NCBI RefSeq assembly: GCF_002803155.1
Contig: NZ_NNBP01000011.1
Location: 124,001 to 188,000 of the forward strand
Direction: 5' to 3'
DNA: 64,000 bases
DNA from: Streptomyces sp. CB02959
GTDB lineage: Bacteria; Actinomycetota; Actinomycetes; Streptomycetales; Streptomycetaceae
Shown here: positions 18,387 to 26,308 of the stretch, piece by piece
Layout of the letters: each line of letters starts with the position of its first letter
Numbering within the stretch: the first letter of the stretch is position 1
Position numbers and translations under genes: made by a program
The notes under the pieces: model-generated
The model's database searches: none
Told to the model about the DNA's origin: nothing
The model's input: only the letters and a program-made list of their open reading frames with translations

Positions 18387-19685
18387 ATGCCTGACCGGAC
18401 CCCCTCCCACCGCCCGCTCGCCGACTGGTTCCGCGCGCACGCCGCAGAACTCACCACCCTCGACCCCCACGGCAACCTCGACGATCTGGAGCCGCTGCGG
18501 GAGATCGCGGGCGACGCCCGGGTCGTCGCCGTGGGCGAGGGCGCCCACTTCGTCACCGAGTTCTCGCTCGCCCGCCAACGCGTCCTGCGCTTCCTCGCCG
18601 AGCGCTGCGGATTCACCGTCCTCGCCTTCGAGTACGGCTTCAGCGAAGGCTTCGCCCTCGACCGGTGGCTGCGCGGCGAGGGCTCCGACGACGGCCTCGC
18701 GCAGGCGGGCCGGGCCGCGGCCGAGTGGGGCGCCGCGGACTTCATGCACTGGCTGCGCGACCACAACCGCACCAGCCGCCACCCCGTGCGCTTCGCCGGC
18801 CTCGACGTCCCCGAAGCCGGCGGGGCGCTGCGGCCCGCCCTGGACCCGGTCCGCGACTACCTGCACGACGTCGGCCCCGACGCGCTGCCGCTGCTCGACA
18901 CGGCACTGGAGATCAGCGACCGGTTCCTCGCCGGCGCCGGCTCCGGCGCCGCGGCCGCACCCGCCTGGGCCCGCCTCGCACCGGCCGAGCAGGACGCACT
19001 GACCGCCACCCTCGCCCGGCTCCTGCTCCGCCTGCGCGCCGCGGAACCGCGGTACGCCGCCCGCGGCGGCCAGGAGCGCTACGACATCGCCCGGCGCCGG
19101 GTGGAGGGCGCCTGCCACACCGACGCCATGTTCCGGGCGATGCACGCCCTCCGGACCGGCCAGGGCGACAGCGCCGATCTCGCGATCCGTGAGATCTATC
19201 TGGCCGAGTCGGTGAGCTGGCACCTGGAGCGCAGCGCCCCGGGCACCCGCATCGTGCTCGCCGCGCACAACGGCCACATCCAGAAGACCCGGATCGCGTC
19301 CGGCGGGTCGTTCACCGTGGTCCCCATGGGGTACCACCTGGCCCGGACGCTCGGCACGGACTACCGCGCGGTGGCCGTGACCCACACCGCGGACCACGTC
19401 CCCGAGATGGTGCCGGACGAGCGGAGCCGCGTCGGCTTCACGGTCGCGGACACCCCGCTCGCGGCCCCGGCGCCCGGCAGCGTCGAGGCCGCCCTGATCG
19501 ACGCCGGACTCGGGGACCGGATCAGCCTCACCGACCTCCGCCATCCGCCGCGCGACGCCGACGGGACGCCGCTGCCGAACGGCATCCGGTCGCAGAGCAC
19601 CACCCTCGCCACCCCGGTGCCCGCGGCGTTCGACGCCGTCCTCGCCGTCCCCACGGTGACCCGGGACGCCTCGGTGCGCTTCTGA
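18387..19685 (+). CDS. Erythromycin esterase-family protein
   Basis: A 432-residue member of the erythromycin esterase (Ere/SucA) superfamily, metal-independent hydrolases of which a few open macrolide lactones. Conserved elements include VVAVGEGAHFVTEFSLARQRVLRFL with the active-site Glu and His, FEYGFSEGFALDRWL, and RIVLAAHNGHIQKT. Most family members in Streptomyces have no proven resistance role, so macrolide hydrolysis should not be assumed. ATG 18387 follows AAGAGAAGAG. The neighbouring dnaK-grpE pair is divergent; no operon partner is evident. Confidence 0.85.
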   Translation: MPDRTPSHRPLADWFRAHAAELTTLDPHGNLDDLEPLREIAGDARVVAVGEGAHFVTEFSLARQRVLRFLAERCGFTVLAFEYGFSEGFALDRWLRGEGSDDGLAQAGRAAAEWGAADFMHWLRDHNRTSRHPVRFAGLDVPEAGGALRPALDPVRDYLHDVGPDALPLLDTALEISDRFLAGAGSGAAAAPAWARLAPAEQDALTATLARLLLRLRAAEPRYAARGGQERYDIARRRVEGACHTDAMFRAMHALRTGQGDSADLAIREIYLAESVSWHLERSAPGTRIVLAAHNGHIQKTRIASGGSFTVVPMGYHLARTLGTDYRAVAVTHTADHVPEMVPDERSRVGFTVADTPLAAPAPGSVEAALIDAGLGDRISLTDLRHPPRDADGTPLPNGIRSQSTTLATPVPAAFDAVLAVPTVTRDASVRF

Positions 19686-19786
19686 CCCCACCGGCCCCGG
19701 GGCGGGCGGCGGCCCGGCCCCGGGGCCTCCGTCCGCCCCCGCCCGGCCACCGGTACGCGGCGCACCGGACCGGGGACGCATCCCGC

Positions 19787-20548
19787 ATGACCCTCCACCT
19801 GGGAACCTCCGGCTGGCAGTACCGCGACTGGCGCGACGTCCTCTACCCGCCCGACGTGCCGCAGCGGCGCTGGCTGGAGGAGTACGCCCGGCACTTCGCC
19901 ACCGTCGAGAGCAACGCCGCCTTCTACCGCCTGCCCGAGGCCGGCACCTTCGCCGACTGGCGGGACCGCACACCGCCCGACTTCGTCATGGCCGTCAAGG
20001 CCAGCCGCTACCTCACCCACATCAAACGGCTCCACGACCCGCAGGAACCGGTCCAACGCATGATGTCCCGCGCCGCGCACCTCCGCCCCCGGCTCGGCCC
20101 CGTCCTGCTCCAGCTGCCGCCCACGCTGCCTGCCGACGCCCCCCTCCTGGACACCTGCCTGGGCTGCTTCCCCGCCGGGACCCGGGTGGCCGTCGAGCCC
20201 CGCCACGACTCGTGGTGGACCGACGCGGTCCGCACCGTACTGGAGCGCCACGGCGCCGCCCTGTGCTGGGCGGACCGCGGATCCCGGCCCGTGACGCCCC
20301 TGTGGCGGACCGCCGACTGGGGGTACCTGCGCTTCCACGGCGGTGCCGCCGCACCCTGGCCGCGCTACGGAGGGCAGGCACTGGATGCCTGGGCGCGGCG
20401 GATCGCCGACGCCTGGCCCGACCGGGCCGACGTCTACGCGTACTTCAACAACGACCCGGGCGGGGCCGCCGTCCTCGACGCCACCCGCTTCGCCCGTGCG
20501 GCCGCCGCCGCGGGCCGCACGGTGACCCGAACGCCGCCGGGGCGGTAG
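19787..20548 (+). CDS. DUF72 (YecE-like) TIM-barrel protein
   Basis: A 253-residue DUF72 protein of unknown biochemical role. Signatures are LHLGTSGWQYRDWRDVLYP at the N-terminus, SNAAFYRLPE, FVMAVKASRYLTHIKRL, GPVLLQLPP, AVEPRHDSWW, YLRFHGG and VYAYFNNDPGG. These follow the order of strands in the family's barrel. ATG 19787 was chosen because family members begin a few residues before the GTSGW motif. It stands alone on this strand about 100 nt after the esterase-like gene. Confidence 0.9.
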   Translation: MTLHLGTSGWQYRDWRDVLYPPDVPQRRWLEEYARHFATVESNAAFYRLPEAGTFADWRDRTPPDFVMAVKASRYLTHIKRLHDPQEPVQRMMSRAAHLRPRLGPVLLQLPPTLPADAPLLDTCLGCFPAGTRVAVEPRHDSWWTDAVRTVLERHGAALCWADRGSRPVTPLWRTADWGYLRFHGGAAAPWPRYGGQALDAWARRIADAWPDRADVYAYFNNDPGGAAVLDATRFARAAAAAGRTVTRTPPGR

Positions 20549-20745
20549 TCCGCCGCCGGGCGGGCAGGGCCGCCCGGGACCCGCCTGCCGCACCCCGGGC
20601 GCCCCGCCGCCGGGCCGCCGGCGCCCACCGCGAAACGGGATCGCACGCCCTGGCCAACTCCGCGGGCCCGCCGGCACTTTGACCGCGGACCGGTGCGCCC
20701 GCGCCACCGCTCGAAAAGCCTTTCGCCCCGTGTGCTGATCGTTGA

Positions 20746-20751
20746 TACGTT
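20746..20751 (+). promoter_or_regulatory. -10-like element very close to a GTG start
   Basis: TACGTT ends six bases before the GTG at 20758, and no ribosome binding site is visible between them. This spacing fits a leaderless mRNA. No convincing -35 element was found. Confidence 0.35.
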
Positions 20752-20757
20752 GCCGAC

Positions 20758-21489
20758 GTGGCGAAACTCAACCAGATCATCGCCGTGGAGAAGGGCATCA
20801 AGTCCAAGTCCCACCAGGACCTGACGTCCGCTCACCACGGGCTCCAGAAGCCGGCGTTGCTGGCCGGTATCTCCCGTACGTACCAGCCCAAGGACGAGGA
20901 GGGCGAGCAGCTGCCGCCCGAGTCGACCCGGGTGCAGGTGCACGCCGAGGACGTGCTGCGGGACACGGCGCGCGCGCTGACCCGGCTGTTCGACGTGACC
21001 GCCACCAAGGACTGGGCCAACTGCACCGCGCGGGCCGACGTGACCGTCGAGGGGCGGACGCTGCTCCGCGACGTCCCGGTGTCGTACCTGCTGTTCCTGG
21101 AGAAGCAGCTCACCGACGTCAACACCTTCGTCCGGAAGCTGCCGGTGCTGGACGCCTCCGAGGCGTGGGTGCAGGACCCCTCCACGGACGCCTGGAAGAC
21201 CGAGCCGGTGCGCACCGTGCGGACGAAGAAGGTGCCCCGCAACCACGTCAAGGCAGAGGCCACCGACAAGCATCCGGCGCAGGTCGACGTCTACTACGAG
21301 GACGTGCCGGTCGGTTACTGGACGACCGTGAAGTTCTCCGGCGCGCTGCCGGCGAAGCGGGTGAACGAACTCCTGGACCGGGTCGAGAAGCTCCAGCAGG
21401 CGGTGAAGTTCGCCCGTGAGGAGGCGAACGGGGCCGAGATCACCGATCAGCGGGTGGGCGAGGTCGTCTTCGGCTACCTGTTCGGGTAG
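20758..21489 (+). CDS. Unrecognised conserved-looking protein upstream of tRNA-like modules
   Basis: A soluble protein of 243 residues beginning MAKLNQIIAVEKGIKSK and rich in Lys, Val and Asp. Visible features are a possible N-terminal amphipathic segment, a central region with VSYLLFLEKQLTDVNTFVRKLP, a Lys/Arg-rich stretch (VRTVRTKKVPRNHVKAE) that could contact RNA, and a C-terminal coiled-coil-like helix (RVNELLDRVEKLQQAVKFAREE). There is no signal peptide, membrane helix or catalytic motif I can name. Codon use is normal for the host. Tandem tRNA-like RNA modules begin within 30 nt of the stop codon, which suggests a protein-RNA pair. Function unknown. Confidence 0.8.
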   Translation: MAKLNQIIAVEKGIKSKSHQDLTSAHHGLQKPALLAGISRTYQPKDEEGEQLPPESTRVQVHAEDVLRDTARALTRLFDVTATKDWANCTARADVTVEGRTLLRDVPVSYLLFLEKQLTDVNTFVRKLPVLDASEAWVQDPSTDAWKTEPVRTVRTKKVPRNHVKAEATDKHPAQVDVYYEDVPVGYWTTVKFSGALPAKRVNELLDRVEKLQQAVKFAREEANGAEITDQRVGEVVFGYLFG

Positions 21490-21509
21490 CGTCTACAACT
21501 CCCCGGCGC

Positions 21510-21604
21510 CGCTGTGCGTCCGGGGTGCGCGAGGAGCGCAAGCTGACACTGAAGTTCGTCGTGACCAACGCGGTTCCAGTGGAGGTTCGAGTCCTCCCCG
21601 CGGC
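21510..21604 (+). ncRNA. tRNA-like module A
   Basis: A perfect T-arm mimic, GGAGG-TTCGAGT-CCTCC, lies at 21581-21597 with the 7-nt TTCGANT loop of true tRNAs. It is closed by an outer CGCGG/CCGCG pairing. A D-arm-like hairpin (GCGC-GAGGA-GCGC) lies at 21527-21539, about 40 nt upstream. The predicted 5' and 3' acceptor strands do not pair, so this is not a functional tRNA. It starts just after the stop codon of the 243-residue gene and is probably on the same transcript. Confidence 0.5.
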
Positions 21605-21618
21605 CTTCCGGGCCGCGG
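21598..21618 (+). other. 8-bp GC hairpin between tRNA-like modules A and B
   Basis: CCGCGGCC (21598-21605) and GGCCGCGG (21611-21618) pair perfectly around a TTCCG loop. There is no U-run, so it may be a processing or spacer hairpin rather than a terminator. Confidence 0.55.
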
Positions 21619-21756
21619 TGGCCCAACTCGGCAGAGGCAGACCGCGATCAATCTCAGACTCTCGCTCCAGTCTCAGCATCCGCCACCCATCGCCGGATCG
21701 ACCGGGCCGGGCCCTGGTCGTCGGATGCCGGTTCAAGTCCGGCCCGTGCAGCTCGA
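21612..21756 (+). ncRNA. tRNA-like module B
   Basis: TGGCCCAACTCGGCAGAGGC (21619-21638) reproduces the U8/D-arm of type II tRNAs, with a 3-bp GCC/GGC stem and GG in the loop. An AGACT/AGTCT hairpin follows at about 21656-21672, where an anticodon arm would be. A perfect T-arm mimic, GCCGG-TTCAAGT-CCGGC, lies at 21727-21743. The distance between the D-like and T-like arms (about 90 nt) is larger than in a normal tRNA, and a matching acceptor stem is not evident. Confidence 0.5.
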
Positions 21757-21805
21757 TGCGCGGTAGTTCAAAGGCAGAACACGACGACGTGATGACTGAC
21801 CCGCG
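21757..21805 (+). ncRNA. tRNA-like module C (5' half only)
   Basis: TAGTTCAAAGGCAGAAC (21764-21780) is an exact structural copy of a tRNA U8-A9 plus D-arm: stem GTTC/GAAC, loop AAAGGCA with the GG pair, as in tRNA-Gly. A following ACGACGACGTGATGACTG could be an arm remnant. No T-arm was found downstream, so the module is truncated or degenerate. Confidence 0.45.
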
Positions 21806-21937
21806 CCCTCAAGTGTGCCGGCGTGTGCAGTGGGGTGGCATCCGAGGGCTCGGGGGCAGGCTACGCCCCCGGGCCCGCTCCCGCTTCCGGCCCTGCTTCC
21901 GGCTTCGGCTTCCTTTCCCCGTGGTGCACGCGGTCAT

Positions 21938-21979
21938 GGCGAAGCGGCGGGCCGCCCCGGAGCGGCCCGCCGCTTCGCC
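21938..21979 (-). terminator. 18-bp stem-loop terminator
   Basis: Arms at 21938-21955 and 21962-21979 pair perfectly over 18 bp around a CCCGGA loop, 14 nt past the stop codon of the monooxygenase gene. It could also stop read-through from the tRNA-like region on the other strand. Confidence 0.8.
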
Positions 21980-21993
21980 GGGTCGTGCGGGGG

Positions 21994-22317
21994 TCAGCCG
22001 ATGACGAGTTCGCCCATCGAGCTCCAGCCGTCCGCACCGGGGATCGTGGTGCTCACGATCTCGGGCGTGCGGCGCAGCAGCGGGCGCATCGCCTCCATGC
22101 CGGCGCGGAAGTGGTCGGAGTTCACGTGCGCCTCGCCCGCGTCGTCCTTGAACGCCTCGACCAGGACGTAGGTGTTCGGGTCCTCAAGGCTGCGCGACCA
22201 CTCGTACCAGAGGTTGCCCGGCTCGTCCCGGGTGGCGCGGGTGAACGCGCTGACCTTCTCGGGCCACTCCTCGACATGTTCGGGCTTCACCGGAAACTTC
22301 ACAACGATAAAGATCAT
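21994..22317 (-). CDS. Antibiotic biosynthesis monooxygenase (ABM) domain protein
   Basis: A 107-residue single-domain ABM-fold protein (quinol monooxygenase or heme-degrading-like ferredoxin fold). It begins MIFIVVKFPVKPEHVEEWPEKVSAFTRATRDEPGNLWYEWSR and contains NTYVLVEAFKDDAGEAHVNSDHFRAGMEAM. The conserved His (AHVNSDHF), Trp and Glu positions fit YgiN/ActVA-Orf6-like enzymes that oxidise quinols without cofactor. It is a stand-alone gene. The substrate is unknown. Confidence 0.85.
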   Translation of the reverse strand: MIFIVVKFPVKPEHVEEWPEKVSAFTRATRDEPGNLWYEWSRSLEDPNTYVLVEAFKDDAGEAHVNSDHFRAGMEAMRPLLRRTPEIVSTTIPGADGWSSMGELVIG

Positions 22318-22518
22318 CCAAGCACCCTAAACCATTTGCCTCATCTCTCGCATTTCGCCCCCTGGGGATCGCCCAAGTGGGCATCCCGAACCAGGGGTTA
22401 CCGGAGAGTAATTTGGCTGATCATGATCTCGTCCAGGGTGGGCGCGCCGCCCTACGCTCCCGATCACCGCACCGGACGGACGCCACCGTGGCGCCGCGGT
22501 CAGACCCCTGGAGCAGCG

Positions 22519-24216
22519 ATGGCGCGATCCCGCCGTACCGCAGACCACCCCCTCGGCCGACGACGAAGGGCGTCAACCTCCTTATGCGCGGCGGTGGTTG
22601 CCGCGTCGCTCGCCGTGGCCGTGTCCGCCGGTCCCGCCGCGGCGGCCGCCCGGCACCGGCCCGCGGCCGCCGCCCCCGGCACCACCGCCCCCGCGTTCCG
22701 ACTGGCCGACCTCCCGATGAAGGACGGCACCGTCCTCAAGGCCGACGTCTTCACGCCCGCCCCCGGCACCCCCGGCGCCGACCGGAACGGCCACTACCCC
22801 CTGGTCGTCCAGCCGGCCAGCTGGGGCCAGAACGACCTGGAGTACGTGGCCCAGGGCCGGCAACTGGCCGCCGACGGCTACGTCGCGGTCACCTACACGG
22901 TGCGCGGCTTCTGGGGCTCCGGCGGGCAGATCGACGTCGCGGGCCCCAAGGACGTGGCCGACATCTCCGCGGTGATCGACTGGTCGCTCGCCCACACCCC
23001 GGCCGACCGGAGCCGCGTCGGCATGGTGGGACTCTCCCTGGGCGGCGGCCTCACCCTGCTGGGCGCCGCCTCCGACCCGCGGGTCAAGGCGGTCGCCTCG
23101 CTCAGCGGCTGGGCCGACCTGGCCGACTCGCTCTACAGCGGGCAGACCCGCCACCTCCAGGCCGCCGGACTCCTCGCCGCCATCCAGGCACCGACCGGCC
23201 GCCGCAGCCCCGAGTTCGCCCGGATGCTGGCGGACCTCTTCGCCGACCGCGACCTGCCCCGCGTCGTCCAGTGGGCCCGCACCCGGTCCCCGGCCGCCTA
23301 CGTGGACCGCATCAACGCCCACGGCACCGCCGTCTTCCTCGCCAACGCGTGGGGCGACAGCATCTTCAACCCCGGCCAGATGACCTCCTTCTACCAGCGG
23401 CTGACCGGGCCCAAGCGGCTCGAACTGCGCCCCGGGGACCACGCCACCCAGGAAGTGACCAGCCTGCTCGGGCTGCCGAACGCCACCTGGGCGAGCGCAC
23501 GGCAGTGGCTCGACCACCACCTCAAGGGCGCCGGCGGCCCCGGCGGGCCGCGCCAGGGCGTGGAACTGGAGGTCCGGCCGGGCGGCGGGGAGGAGAACTA
23601 CCCGAACTGGCAGGCCGTCAGTTCCCGGACCGACCACCTGCGGCTGGGCCGCCCCGATGCCCACGGCACCGGCACGCTCGGCGAACCGGCCGGGACCGGC
23701 GCGGCCGGCACCGGCTGGTGGCGGCCGGTGTCCGGCGGCACCGACTCGGGCGCCGACGGCGGCATCGCCGAGCTGTCCGGGCTGCTCGACCAGGTCGTCG
23801 GCCTGCCGCCGACCGTCGTCGTCCCGCTCCTGCCCCGGAGCGCCGCCGCGGTCTGGCAGTCGGCGCCGTACCCGACCGCCCGGCACCTCCGAGGCGCCGC
23901 GCGGCTGCACACCGCCGTCACCGCGTCCGCCCCGCAGGGCACCGCCTTCGCCTACCTCTACGACGTGAACGCCCTGGGCGTGGGCAAGCTGATCGCACAC
24001 GCCCCGCAGAGCTGGTCCGGCAAGCGGCCCGGGCACGCCTTCCCGCTCGATGTCACGCTCTTCCCCACCGCGTACGACCTGCCCGCCGGGCACCGGCTCG
24101 CCCTGGTCCTGGACACCGCGGACCCGCTGTACGGCGGCAGCACCCCGCGGGGGAGCGGCGTCTCGTTCGGCTCGCCGGCGGACGGCCCCGCCGAGCTCGC
24201 GGTGCCGCTGCGGTGA
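22519..24216 (+). CDS. Secreted CocE/NonD-family hydrolase
   Basis: Exported serine hydrolase of 565 residues, X-Pro dipeptidyl-peptidase/CocE type. An Arg-rich n-region and hydrophobic core (LCAAVVAASLAVAVSAGPAAAAA) form the signal peptide. The alpha/beta-hydrolase domain carries the nucleophile elbow GLSLGGG (Ser), an Asp in NAWGDSIFNPGQ and a His in RPGDHATQE. The C-terminal jelly-roll (HLRGAARLHTAVTASAPQGTAFAYLYDV to GPAELAVPL) is the family's third domain. Substrates are acyl esters or X-Pro peptides; which one is not evident. ATG 22519 (after GGAGCAGCG) places the signal peptide correctly. Confidence 0.88.
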   Translation: MARSRRTADHPLGRRRRASTSLCAAVVAASLAVAVSAGPAAAAARHRPAAAAPGTTAPAFRLADLPMKDGTVLKADVFTPAPGTPGADRNGHYPLVVQPASWGQNDLEYVAQGRQLAADGYVAVTYTVRGFWGSGGQIDVAGPKDVADISAVIDWSLAHTPADRSRVGMVGLSLGGGLTLLGAASDPRVKAVASLSGWADLADSLYSGQTRHLQAAGLLAAIQAPTGRRSPEFARMLADLFADRDLPRVVQWARTRSPAAYVDRINAHGTAVFLANAWGDSIFNPGQMTSFYQRLTGPKRLELRPGDHATQEVTSLLGLPNATWASARQWLDHHLKGAGGPGGPRQGVELEVRPGGGEENYPNWQAVSSRTDHLRLGRPDAHGTGTLGEPAGTGAAGTGWWRPVSGGTDSGADGGIAELSGLLDQVVGLPPTVVVPLLPRSAAAVWQSAPYPTARHLRGAARLHTAVTASAPQGTAFAYLYDVNALGVGKLIAHAPQSWSGKRPGHAFPLDVTLFPTAYDLPAGHRLALVLDTADPLYGGSTPRGSGVSFGSPADGPAELAVPLR

Positions 24217-24245
24217 GGGGCCTTGCCGCCCGCCCGCGGCGGCCC

Positions 24246-24259
24246 GGGCCGTTCGGCCC
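24246..24259. promoter_or_regulatory. GGGCCG-TT-CGGCCC palindrome upstream of usp
   Basis: Six-base arms around a 2-nt centre, about 100 nt before the universal stress gene. The compact dyad resembles sites bound by DosR/DevR-type (NarL-family) regulators of redox-stress islands. It also lies 30 nt after the previous stop codon, so a role in termination cannot be excluded. Confidence 0.3.
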
Positions 24260-24360
24260 CCGCGCGGTGCCCACCGGCCCACTGGCCCCGCGCCGCGCGG
24301 ACGCGCACGCTCGATAGCGCGGGGCGAGCGCTCCGCCATCGGACGTGTCGAGGGACAGCC

Positions 24361-25272
24361 ATGGAGCCGGAGATCATCACCGCCGGGCTCGACGGCTCGG
24401 CGGAGGGCCTGGCGGCGGCACACTGGGCCGCCGACGAGGCACACCGGCGGGGAGCCGTGCTGCGGCTGCTGCACGCCTGGATCCTGCTGGCCGCCCAGGC
24501 GCCGGACACCGCCCCCGAGCGGGACCAGAACATCTACGCCCGCCGGGTCCTCCAGGAGGCCACGGACGCGGTCCGGGACCGCCATCCGCACCTGCGGATC
24601 ATCGAGGACCTGGTGGGCGACGAGCCGGAACCGGCGCTGCTGCGGGCCTCGGCGGAGTCCCGGCTGCTGGTGCTGGGGTCGCGGGCCCTCTCGGCGTGGG
24701 AGAGCTTCGTCCTCGGCGACGTCAGCCTGAGCGTGGTGGCCCGGGCCGCGGGCCCGGTCGTCCTGGTGCGGGCCGGCGGGCCGGGCCCGCGGGACGGCAC
24801 GCGACCGCCGACCCAGGAGCCGCCGGACGGCCCTGTGAAGGCCACCGGACCGCGGGTGGTGGCCGGGCTCGGCCTCGGCGGGCCCGCCGAGCACCTGCTG
24901 GCGTTCGCCTTCGACGCGGCGGCCGGCCGCGGGGTCCTGCTCCAGGTGGTGCACGGCCACCCGCTCCCCGTGCAGGTCTACACCCCGTGGGGCGTGGACC
25001 CGGACGCCGCGGGCGAGGTGACCGCCGCGACGGAACGCGAGCTGGACGACGTCCTCCGCCCGTGGCGCGTGCGGTTCCCGGGCGTACCGGTGCAGCGGAC
25101 CGTGCTGCCGGACAGCCCGGCCCGGGCCGTCGTCGAGGCCGCCCCGGGAGCCGGGCTCCTGGTCGTCGGCCGCCGGCGGCACCATCGCCTGCCGGCGCCC
25201 CGGATCGGGGCCGTCGCCCATGCCGCCATCCACCATGTGGTCTGCCCCGTTGCCGTCGTTCCGCACGACTAG
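24361..25272 (+). CDS. Tandem universal stress protein (UspA x2)
   Basis: Two UspA domains in 303 residues. The first (EIITAGLDGSAEGLAAAHWAADEAHRRGA to LLVLGSRALSAWESFVLGDVSLSVVARAAGPVVLVR) has the GS-x-S-x-nucleotide-loop region, though altered from the ATP-binding G2xG9xGS form. The second (RVVAGLGLGGPAEHLLAFAFDAAAGRG to LLVVGRRRHHRLPAPRIGAVAHAAIHHVVCPVAVV) is more diverged. Such tandem proteins are typical of hypoxia or redox-stress regulons in actinobacteria. ATG 24361 follows GAGGGACA. Next on the strand are CBS, ATPase and Hsp20 genes of the same stress island. Confidence 0.93.
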   Translation: MEPEIITAGLDGSAEGLAAAHWAADEAHRRGAVLRLLHAWILLAAQAPDTAPERDQNIYARRVLQEATDAVRDRHPHLRIIEDLVGDEPEPALLRASAESRLLVLGSRALSAWESFVLGDVSLSVVARAAGPVVLVRAGGPGPRDGTRPPTQEPPDGPVKATGPRVVAGLGLGGPAEHLLAFAFDAAAGRGVLLQVVHGHPLPVQVYTPWGVDPDAAGEVTAATERELDDVLRPWRVRFPGVPVQRTVLPDSPARAVVEAAPGAGLLVVGRRRHHRLPAPRIGAVAHAAIHHVVCPVAVVPHD

Positions 25273-25469
25273 GGCCCCATGGGACGGGGGACCCGGCCCG
25301 GTGGATCAGCGGCGGACCGGCCCCGGACGGGCCGCGCGGCGGTGCGCCGTCGCGCTTCACGGGTCCGGTACGCCGTTCGGGCGCGCGACGCGGGATCATG
25401 AAGGCAGGAATCCGGGCGCATCCGTCCGGGACCGACAGATTGCCGTACATCCGGAGGTAGTGGCCCACC

Positions 25470-26159
25470 ATGAGGCACCGCAGAGTGGCCGACCTGATGA
25501 CCCCCAACGCCGTCACCGTCCAACGGGGCACCCTGTTCCGGGAGATCGCGCGGCTGCTCGACGAGTACGACATCACCGCCGTACCGGTCGTCGACGACGA
25601 CGGGCGACCGGTGGGGGTGGTGTCCGAGGCCGATCTGCTGCGCCGGCAGCTCTCCAAGGCCGGGGCCGCCACCGCCGAGGCGATCATGACCAGCCCGGCC
25701 GTGGTGGCGCGGCCGGGCTGGAGTGTCGTCGAGGCGGCCCGGACGATGGAGCAGCGCAAGGTCAAGCGGCTGCCCGTGGTCGACGACAGCGGCCGGCTCA
25801 TCGGCGTGATCAGCCGCAGTGACCTGGTCCAGCTGTTCCTGCGGCGTGACCGGGCGATCCAGGAGGAGATCCTGGAGGAGGTGCTGACCCGCACGCTCGG
25901 CGTCGCACCGTCCGCGGTCACCGTCGCCGTCACCGACGGCACCGTGACACTCATCGGCGCGCTGGAGCGCAGGAGCCTGGTCCCGATCGCGGTCCGGCTC
26001 TGCGAGAGCGTGGACGGGGTGATCGAGGTGATCGACCGACTCACCTTCGAACGGGACGACCTCTCCCTGGACGACGCCTCCAGGGACGACGCCGTCCAGG
26101 ACCGCGGCGCACCGGACGGCATCGCCCGGTCCGGCCAGCCGGCGCCCGAACCGGGCTGA
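25470..26159 (+). CDS. CBS-domain pair with BON domain
   Basis: A 229-residue protein. Two CBS motifs (VADLMTPNAVTVQRGTLFREIARLL ... VGVVSEADLL and AIMTSPAVVARPGWSVVEAARTM ... IGVISRSDLVQLF) are followed by a BON domain (EEVLTRTLGVAPSAVTVAVTDGTVTLIGAL) and an acidic, disordered tail. CBS pairs bind adenine nucleotides; BON domains are linked to membranes or phospholipid. The combination is frequent beside Usp and Hsp20 genes in actinobacterial stress islands. ATG 25470 follows GGAGG. The function is likely sensory but is not established. Confidence 0.93.
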   Translation: MRHRRVADLMTPNAVTVQRGTLFREIARLLDEYDITAVPVVDDDGRPVGVVSEADLLRRQLSKAGAATAEAIMTSPAVVARPGWSVVEAARTMEQRKVKRLPVVDDSGRLIGVISRSDLVQLFLRRDRAIQEEILEEVLTRTLGVAPSAVTVAVTDGTVTLIGALERRSLVPIAVRLCESVDGVIEVIDRLTFERDDLSLDDASRDDAVQDRGAPDGIARSGQPAPEPG

Positions 26160-26308
26160 CGGGGCCGCCCGCCCGGTGCCCCCGGACGGCCCACCGGGCC
26201 GGGCGGCGACCGGCGGCCGGAGGTGTACTTGACCCACAGCCACCCATCCGGAGAGCGAGGTCGGCCGCCGGTCGCCGCCGGCGGTCCGTGAACGAGGGGA
26301 GCGGGCCC

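Noticed and set aside
18387..19685. Calling the erythromycin-esterase-family gene a macrolide-resistance gene
   Set aside because: Family membership alone does not show macrolide hydrolysis. Many Streptomyces members have no known resistance role and no macrolide cluster is nearby.
21510..21805. One or more functional tRNA genes in the tRNA-like region
   Set aside because: D- and T-arm mimics are convincing, but acceptor strands do not pair, spacing is wrong, and no clear anticodon arm sits in register. They are therefore listed as tRNA-like modules.
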